DNA from: Streptosporangium sp. NBC_01755 | GTDB lineage: Bacteria > Actinomycetota > Actinomycetes > Streptosporangiales > Streptosporangiaceae | Direction: 5' to 3' | Assembly (NCBI RefSeq): GCF_035917995.1 | Contig: NZ_CP109131.1 | Coordinates: 6,076,001-6,140,000 of the forward strand | DNA length: 64,000 bases | Shown: one piece after another, positions 59,703 through 64,000 of the stretch | How the letters are laid out: every line of letters begins with the position of its first letter | How positions within the stretch are numbered: the first letter of the stretch is position 1 | Notes under the pieces: generated by a model | The model's input: only the letters and a program-made list of their open reading frames with translations | Databases searched by the model: none | What the model was told of the DNA's origin: nothing | Position numbers and translations under genes: made by a program

Positions 59703-60409
59703 GAGTGCGTTCCTTCCGGAGGTGTGAGGCCGCGTTCGCGCAGGAGCGACAGGAGCCCCTGTGCCGCGGCGGTGATCTCGGCGAGGTCGTCGGGTGAGGG
59801 GGCGCGTCCGCCGTCGGCGCCGCCGTCGAGCAGCAGCGTCACGCCGTCCGCCAGGCGTACGCCGTGCACGATCACGGCAAGCACGGCAGGCGGGGCGGGT
59901 GGGGCGGGTGGGGCGGGTGGCCGGGTTTCCGTGGCCGGCGCGGGAGGCGGGAACCGCGCGGCCGGATGGGGGGCCGGTTTCGGTGGTGGCGCGGGTTTCT
60001 GCGGTGGTGTGAGGCCGGTCTCCACCGGGGCCGAGGACGGCTCGGCCCAGAAGCGCGGGCGTGCCGTCCTGGGGGAGACCGTCTCGGCTGTGTGCTCGGG
60101 CGACCGCTCGGGGATGCGGGCGATCGACTCCAGGGTCTGGTCGGTGGCTCCGGTCAGCTCGGCCTGGATCTCGGCGATGGTCCGGCCGTCGGCCTGGCGC
60201 CGCTTGACCGCGATGAGCTGGAGCAGGTGGCGCCTGCCGTACAGGGCCACCCGGCCGCGTCGGGCCAAGGGGGGATCGAGTAGGCCGATCGTGGCGTACC
60301 ACCGGATGAGCCGCTCGTTGGGCACGTCCCTGACCCGCCCGTTGAGCCGGGCGGTGGGGGCCAGCGCCGCGGACGCCCGCTCGGCCAGTTCACCGATGGT
60401 CCATTCCAT
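59699..60409 (-). CDS. MerR-family transcriptional regulator
   Basis: A 236-residue protein. The MerR-type winged helix covers about residues 1-78 (WTIGELAERA, then VPNERLIRWYATIGLLDPPL and GRVALYGRRHLLQLIAVKRR). A long Pro/Ala-rich linker (about 115-172, PAPPAPPAPP-type) joins a short C-terminal segment with LAVIVHGVRLADGVTLLLDG that may sense or bind a partner. It lacks metal-binding cysteines. The VIT-VWA gene starts inside its stop codon. The promoter holds two TGACACTGTCA palindromes. Confidence 0.88.
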   Translation of the reverse strand: MEWTIGELAERASAALAPTARLNGRVRDVPNERLIRWYATIGLLDPPLARRGRVALYGRRHLLQLIAVKRRQADGRTIAEIQAELTGATDQTLESIARIPERSPEHTAETVSPRTARPRFWAEPSSAPVETGLTPPQKPAPPPKPAPHPAARFPPPAPATETRPPAPPAPPAPPAVLAVIVHGVRLADGVTLLLDGGADGGRAPSPDDLAEITAAAQGLLSLLRERGLTPPEGTHS

Positions 60410-60419
60410 ATGTCGATAG

Positions 60420-60444
60420 TGACACTGTCATCATGACACTGTCA
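60420..60444. promoter_or_regulatory. Two TGACACTGTCA palindromes in the MerR/dps gap
   Basis: TGACA-C-TGTCA at 60420-60430 and again at 60434-60444, period 14. Read on the minus strand, the distal copy supplies a perfect TTGACA -35 box (60445-60440), with a 17-19-bp space to TCACTAT just before the merR-vwa start. MerR proteins bind between the -35 and -10 boxes, so autoregulation is likely. Confidence 0.75.
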
Positions 60445-60533
60445 ACATAAAAGCCTGGATAGGGATGCGGATAGATGGGTACGGACATTCCGTAGCAAAT
60501 AGGAAATCGAGCTCGAAACAGGGGGAAAATTCC

Positions 60534-61001
60534 ATGTCCTCGATCACCAGTCCACTCAAGCCAGAAGACAAGAAGGTCGTCGGCCAGGCGCTCCAGGGTG
60601 CGCTCGTCGACCTGCTCGACCTGTCGCTCCTGACCAAGCAGGCCCACTGGAATGTGATCGGTCATAACTTCCGCACACTGCACCTGCAGCTCGACAAGAT
60701 CGTCTCGTCGGCCAGGAAGCACTCGGACACCGTCGCCGAGCGCGCGGTCGCCATGGGGTGCAACCCCGACGGCCGGTCCTCCACGATCGCGAGCCACACC
60801 GAGGTGCCGCAGCTGGAGGCGGGCTACATCAACGACGGCAAGGTCGTCGCCGCCATGACGGACATCCTCGGATCCATCATCCGCCGGATGCGCGAGCGGA
60901 TCGTCGCCACCGAGAAGCCCGACCTGGTGACCCAGGATCTCCTGATCGAGATCACTCAGGACCTGGAGAAGCATCACTGGATGATCGAGGCCCAGCGCTA
61001 G
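60534..61001 (+). CDS. dps: Dps-family ferritin-like protein
   Basis: A 155-residue DNA-protection protein that oxidises and stores iron in a 12-subunit shell. The ferroxidase residues are in LTKQAHWNVIGHNF (His) and LHLQLDKIVSSARKHSDTVAERAVAMG (Asp and Glu), at the usual subunit interface positions. GGGGG lies about 8 nt before the ATG. Divergent from merR-vwa, with the double palindrome about 90 bp upstream of its start, so the MerR protein may act on it too. Confidence 0.95.
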   Translation: MSSITSPLKPEDKKVVGQALQGALVDLLDLSLLTKQAHWNVIGHNFRTLHLQLDKIVSSARKHSDTVAERAVAMGCNPDGRSSTIASHTEVPQLEAGYINDGKVVAAMTDILGSIIRRMRERIVATEKPDLVTQDLLIEITQDLEKHHWMIEAQR

Positions 61002-61113
61002 ATCGTCTCGCCGGGGCGCTCCGGCTCACCGGCCGGGGCGCCTTTGGTGTGCTTCGGGTTCCTTGGCGATGAGGTGGCCCCGCTGAAGGGGGGCGTTTGC
61101 CGGTGCGGGAGGA

Positions 61114-61941
61114 TCAGGCCTGGCTTCTGAGCCGGGCGTAGGCGGCGGGTGGCATGCCGACCGCGGCGGTGAAGTCGCGGGTCAGGTGGGCCTGGTCGGT
61201 GTAGCCGAGCTCGGCGGCCAGCGTGGCGAGGTCGAGGCCCCGGTAGACCCGCTCCGCGGCCTCGTGCAGCCGGAAGCGGCGGATCACCCACTTGGGGCCG
61301 ATGCCGACGTGGTCCCGGAACAGCCGCTGCAGCGAGCGCACCGACCGCCCCGACCTGGCGGCCAGCTCGTCGACCCTGGTCACGGACACGTCGCTCTCCG
61401 CCATCGCCACCAGCGCCGCGACCTCTTCCGCCGGCGGATCCTGATCCGGCCTCAGACTCAGCAGGAACGTCTCGGTGAGTGCGATGGCGGCCCGGGTGTC
61501 GGGCTCGGCCAGGACCTGCTCGACCAGGGTCGCGCCCGCCGCGCCGTACATCTCGTCGATCTCCACGAAGCGGCCGGTCAGCTGGGACACCGGGCCGCCG
61601 AGGAACGGCCGGAAGCCGCCGGGGCGGAAGCGTGTGCCGAGCACGCGGCCGCTGCCCCGCATCGTGTAGGAGAACCCGCCCTTGATCACTCCCGCGATCC
61701 GGTGGAAGTTCGGGGTGATCGTCATGTTCACGGTGGGGTGCGAGACGATGCGCTGTTCGTACGGCTCGGCGAGGTCGGTCCAGGTGACGACCCAGAAGTG
61801 ATCCACATACGCCGAAATTTCGGGCGATGGCGCCTGACGGGCGAAATTGAAGGCGTTGAGCCCTGCGTACGGGTCGACCCAGCCGCGCTGTCGCGTTTCT
61901 ACAAGCCGCGCCTCAGGTAGGCGGGGCAGGATGGCTGCCAT
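61114..61941 (-). CDS. AraC-family transcriptional regulator
   Basis: A 275-residue regulator. The N-terminal sensory region (about 20-150; APSPEISAYVDHFWVVTW, RFRPGGFRPFLGGP) matches the DUF6597-type cupin-like domain. The AraC helix-turn-helix pair lies at about 180-270 (RVDELAARSGRSVRSLQRLF, TLAAELGYTDQAHLTRDF). ATG 61941 overlaps the ATG of the divergent isomerase gene within CCATGG; a start at ATG 61950 is also possible. Neither has a Shine-Dalgarno. It may control that isomerase gene. Confidence 0.87.
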   Translation of the reverse strand: MAAILPRLPEARLVETRQRGWVDPYAGLNAFNFARQAPSPEISAYVDHFWVVTWTDLAEPYEQRIVSHPTVNMTITPNFHRIAGVIKGGFSYTMRGSGRVLGTRFRPGGFRPFLGGPVSQLTGRFVEIDEMYGAAGATLVEQVLAEPDTRAAIALTETFLLSLRPDQDPPAEEVAALVAMAESDVSVTRVDELAARSGRSVRSLQRLFRDHVGIGPKWVIRRFRLHEAAERVYRGLDLATLAAELGYTDQAHLTRDFTAAVGMPPAAYARLRSQA

Positions 61942-62482
61942 GGACGACATGATGCCGCTGATGACGCACGCCACCGAACGGACCGCGGGATTGGTGCGCG
62001 CGGTACGGCAGGAGCAGCTCGGGTCCTCGACGCCATGCGCGAAGTTCGACGTCAAGGACCTGATCAACCACCTCGAGTGGGTGGCGGAGATGTTCGAGTC
62101 GCTGGGTCGCAAGGGGCCGAACGTCGAGCAGGGGCCTTACGCGGGCGACTTCCCCGAGCGGGCGGAGCGCATGCTGGCCGCCTGGTCGCGGCCCGAGGCC
62201 TGGGAGGGGACCAGCCCCGCCATGGGCCTGCCGATGACCATGCTGGCCCACATGTACCTCGTCGACATGGTCGTGCACGGCTGGGACCTGGCCAGGGCCA
62301 CCGGCCAGGAGTACGAGCCGGACCCCGAGGCCGTCTCGCGGGCGCTGCACTTCACCGACCAGATGGCGGAGATGGGCAGGCAGCGCGGTGCCTTCGGGCC
62401 GCCGGTGGCAGTGCCGGACGACGCCCCGCGGTTCGACCGCCTGCTCGGCGTCATCGGCCGGGATCCGGCCTGGACGCCGTGA
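61940..62482 (+). CDS. TIGR03086-type DinB-like (mycothiol isomerase family) protein
   Basis: A 180-residue helical-bundle protein: STPCAKFDVKDLINHLEWVA has the conserved Trp/Cys-x-x-x-x-Asp-Leu-x-x-H, and MYLVDMVVHGWDLARATGQ supplies the second metal histidine. Relatives bind a divalent metal and some use mycothiol. ATG codons at 61940, 61949, 61952 and 61961 are all in frame; the first is annotated but a later one may be used. The stop overlaps the next reading frame by 4 nt. Confidence 0.82.
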   Translation: MDDMMPLMTHATERTAGLVRAVRQEQLGSSTPCAKFDVKDLINHLEWVAEMFESLGRKGPNVEQGPYAGDFPERAERMLAAWSRPEAWEGTSPAMGLPMTMLAHMYLVDMVVHGWDLARATGQEYEPDPEAVSRALHFTDQMAEMGRQRGAFGPPVAVPDDAPRFDRLLGVIGRDPAWTP

Positions 62483-62979
62483 TCTGTGCCGGTCGCCTGC
62501 GAATGCTGAGGGCGACCGGGAACGGATATCGCTCAGGCGAGCGGGCCGAGATCCTGAGCGCCGGAATTGTCCCGGCATCCGAGGAGATCGCGGATGCGCT
62601 GGGAGTCGAGACAGGGACCTCCGTCGTTCGGCGGCGCCGTGCGTACCATGACGACAGGGGTGCCGTCGTGGTGTCCACCTCGTGGCTTCCCGGCGAGCTG
62701 GGCGAGGCGGCATCCGAACTACTGGTCGCGGAGCCGCTCCCTCAGATGACCTTCGGGCTGGTCGAGGACCGGACCGGCCGAAGGGCCGTCCGGCGCCGTG
62801 ACATCGTCGCCATCAAACCGGTCCCAGAGGACATCGCCTCGGTGTTCGGCGTGCAGAACGGCCTGCCGGTGCTCACCATGACCAACTTCTATTGGGATCA
62901 GTACGGTGACGTGACCGAGTACGCCGTGGATTTCCTCGCTCCTGGGCGCGAACTCGCGGCTGACCACGACCTGGAATAG
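62479..62979 (+). pseudogene. HTH-less GntR-family remnant (UTRA domain only)
   Basis: From GTG 62479 (overlapping the previous stop by 4 nt) a 166-residue frame matches only the C-terminal UTRA ligand-binding domain of GntR/HutC regulators: ERAEILSAGIVPASEEIADA, RRRRAYHDDRGAVVVSTSW and DVTEYAVDFLAPGREL. The N-terminal winged-helix domain is absent; upstream sequence belongs to the isomerase gene. It could be a decayed regulator or a stand-alone effector-binding protein. It lies 250 bp upstream of a transposon gene, which may have brought about the rearrangement. Confidence 0.7.
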
Positions 62980-63141
62980 TTCCGCCCTTCATTGGTGAGG
63001 TAGGTGGTCCGAGAGGCGCATGCTGCTGTCTGTCGCGTACCGACGGAGTGAATGCGAGCCGGGCATGGCAACCGGTCACCGTGGCCTCCTGGGCGAAACG
63101 GCGGAGCCGGTGGTCGTCACCAACCATCTCCAGTGTGGATG

Positions 63142-63161
63142 CCCCGTCCTTCAGCGCGGGG
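63142..63161 (+). other. Hairpin typical of IS200/IS605-family ends
   Basis: CCCCGTCCTTCAGCGCGGGG (63142-63161) closely resembles the sequence block CCCCGTCCTTCAGGGCGGGG commonly seen at ends of tnpB-bearing elements. It lies about 70 bp before tnpB. The 250 bp between the UTRA remnant and tnpB contain no other recognised feature. Confidence 0.5.
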
Positions 63162-63230
63162 AGGAAACGCGGAACGGTCGGGCACGGTGGTCTCCCGGTT
63201 TTGTCGGTGGGGTTCGGTAGATTGATCGGC

Positions 63231-64000
63231 ATGTCCCGCTTCCGGCTTCAGCCTTCGCCTGCCCAAGAGCAGGTACTGGCTGAGCACTGCGGGCACGCCC
63301 GATACGTGTGGAACCTCGCGGTGGAGCAGCACGCCCACTGGCGGCCCGGCATCAAGTCCGCGCCCGGTTTCGCCGAGCAGTGCCGACAGCTCACCGAAGC
63401 CCGCGCCGCGTTCGACTGGCTGCGCGCCGGGTCGATCATCGTTCAGCAGCAGGCGCTCAAGGACTTCGCTCACGCCATGAGCAACTTCTTCGGCAAAACC
63501 CACCGCAGGCCGACCTTCCGCAAGCGTGGGCAGGGCGAAGGGTTTCGGATCGTCGCGGTCAAGCCCGGTGATGTGCGCCGCCTGTCGCGCAACGTCGGCG
63601 AGGTGAGGATCCCCAAGGTCGGCTGGGTGCGGTTGCGCTGGTCTCGTACCGTCGCCGAGGCGAAGTCCTACCGGGTGACCCGCGATGCGGCCGGACGCTG
63701 GCATATCGCGTTCGCGACGATTCCCGAACCGCTCCCCGCACCGGGGAGGGGAGAGGTCGTCGGAGTGGACCGGGGCGTGAGCGTGTCGGCCGCCCTGTCG
63801 ACGGGCGATCTGCTGAACACCCCTGCCCTGCACGATGGGGAGAAGAGGCGTCTGCTGCGGCTTCAGCGCAAACTCGCCCGCGCCAAGCGGGGGTCGAACC
63901 GGCGCGGCACGGTCAAGGCCGCGATCGCCCGCCTGAAGGCGCGTGAGAGCGACCGCCGCAAAGACTGGGTGGAGAAGACCTCGACCGATCTGGCCCTGCG
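63231..64000 (+). CDS. tnpB: IS200/IS605-family TnpB (OrfB), cut by the window edge
   Basis: RNA-guided nuclease (OMEGA system) encoded by an IS605/IS1341-type element; about 256 codons are present. The N-terminal part (PSPAQEQVLAEHCGHARYVW, residues 8-27) and PTFRKRG are standard for OrfB. The RuvC-I aspartate is in GVDRGVSVSAALS. A basic helical region (RKLARAKRGSNRRGTVK) follows, and the second half with the remaining RuvC residues and zinc motif lies outside the window. No tnpA is visible upstream, so this is tnpB-only in what can be seen. Whether it is intact cannot be judged. Confidence 0.9.
   Translation, partial: MSRFRLQPSPAQEQVLAEHCGHARYVWNLAVEQHAHWRPGIKSAPGFAEQCRQLTEARAAFDWLRAGSIIVQQQALKDFAHAMSNFFGKTHRRPTFRKRGQGEGFRIVAVKPGDVRRLSRNVGEVRIPKVGWVRLRWSRTVAEAKSYRVTRDAAGRWHIAFATIPEPLPAPGRGEVVGVDRGVSVSAALSTGDLLNTPALHDGEKRRLLRLQRKLARAKRGSNRRGTVKAAIARLKARESDRRKDWVEKTSTDLAL

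Noticed and set aside
57230..60419. Very long plus-strand open frame (over 700 codons) opposite the VIT-VWA and MerR genes
   Set aside because: It is the complement-frame shadow of high-GC coding sequence; the composition is Arg/Gly/Asp/Val-rich without any domain, while the minus strand has clear domains.
63020..63220. 66-codon frame before tnpB
   Set aside because: It runs through the transposon-end hairpin and has no Shine-Dalgarno or similarity to a known protein.
1..64000. tRNA, rRNA, replication origin or prophage
   Set aside because: No tRNA cloverleaf, rRNA segment, DnaA-box cluster, integrase or phage structural gene was seen on reading either strand; a covariance-model search (tRNAscan-SE, Infernal) would be needed to exclude a missed small RNA.

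Overview
The window is high-GC DNA from an actinomycete. The Psp module (pspA, pspAA, htpX, pspAB), a DUF3043 membrane protein, actinobacterial ctaF, the qcrCAB branch of the menaquinol-cytochrome bcc:aa3 chain, mycobacterial-type AdoK, a PimB-like glycosyltransferase and a mycothiol-dependent-isomerase homologue all point to Actinomycetota. Gene content and codon use look like Streptosporangiaceae or a near relative, but the genus is an inference. From memory of Mycobacterium tuberculosis gene order, much of the window follows the block from about Rv2182c to Rv2213 (acyltransferase, ArsA-like ATPase, SRPBCC protein, fadD15, pimB, NlpC/P60, DEDDh-UvrC fusion, trpD, ctaE, qcrCAB, ctaF, ctaC, adoK, erpA, DUF3043, cobS, pepB), with local insertions and losses.

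Layout. 1-6.6 kb: pepA (cut by the left edge), a YtrA-type GntR regulator with a DUF1648 protein and a CPBP protease, then cobS and a fused cobU. 6.8-9.2 kb: an aldo/keto reductase and a membrane-anchored SUKH protein. 9.4-17.4 kb: envelope-stress region with DUF3043, the pspA-pspAA-htpX-pspAB operon, a receptor Ser/Thr kinase, a DinB-like isomerase and a SIMPL protein. 17.4-22.5 kb: nadA, erpA, adoK, a CBS protein, TusA and a cysteine desulfurase. 22.6-31.4 kb: respiratory core, ctaCDF on the plus strand and ctaE-qcrCAB on the minus strand, with an L,D-transpeptidase between them. 31.5-38.7 kb: an atypical receiver protein, trpD, a histidine-kinase-like protein without the phospho-acceptor His, a stand-alone RAM protein, an exonuclease-GIY-YIG fusion and a PIN/NYN protein. 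38.8-41.2 kb: two secreted NlpC/P60 peptidases, the second behind a c-di-AMP riboswitch and apparently starting at CTG. 41.3-55.5 kb: two metallopeptidases, pimB, fadD15, a phosphoesterase, SRPBCC, an ArsA-type ATPase, glucokinase, a nuclease-fold protein, a secreted beta-propeller, a hydrolase and plsC. 55.5-64 kb: a more plastic end with a LacI/RhaB deletion scar, mmuM, a MerR plus VIT-VWA operon opposite a dps gene, an AraC regulator overlapping an isomerase, an HTH-less GntR remnant and a tnpB gene cut by the right edge.

How it works together: most genes serve the cell envelope and respiration (bcc-aa3 oxidase, Psp response, peptidoglycan hydrolases and cross-linking, phosphatidylinositol mannoside and phospholipid synthesis) plus cofactor supply (NAD, Fe-S, cobalamin).

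The least expected signals are: (i) short tandem duplications copying the very 3' end of genes, stop codon included, at five places; (ii) a CTG start behind a perfect Shine-Dalgarno and a riboswitch; (iii) a kinase-like and a receiver-like protein, both lacking key phosphotransfer residues, flanking trpD; (iv) a two-sided deletion scar joining the 3' ends of a divergent lacI-rhaB pair; (v) a MerR/VIT-VWA operon with a double palindrome in its promoter.
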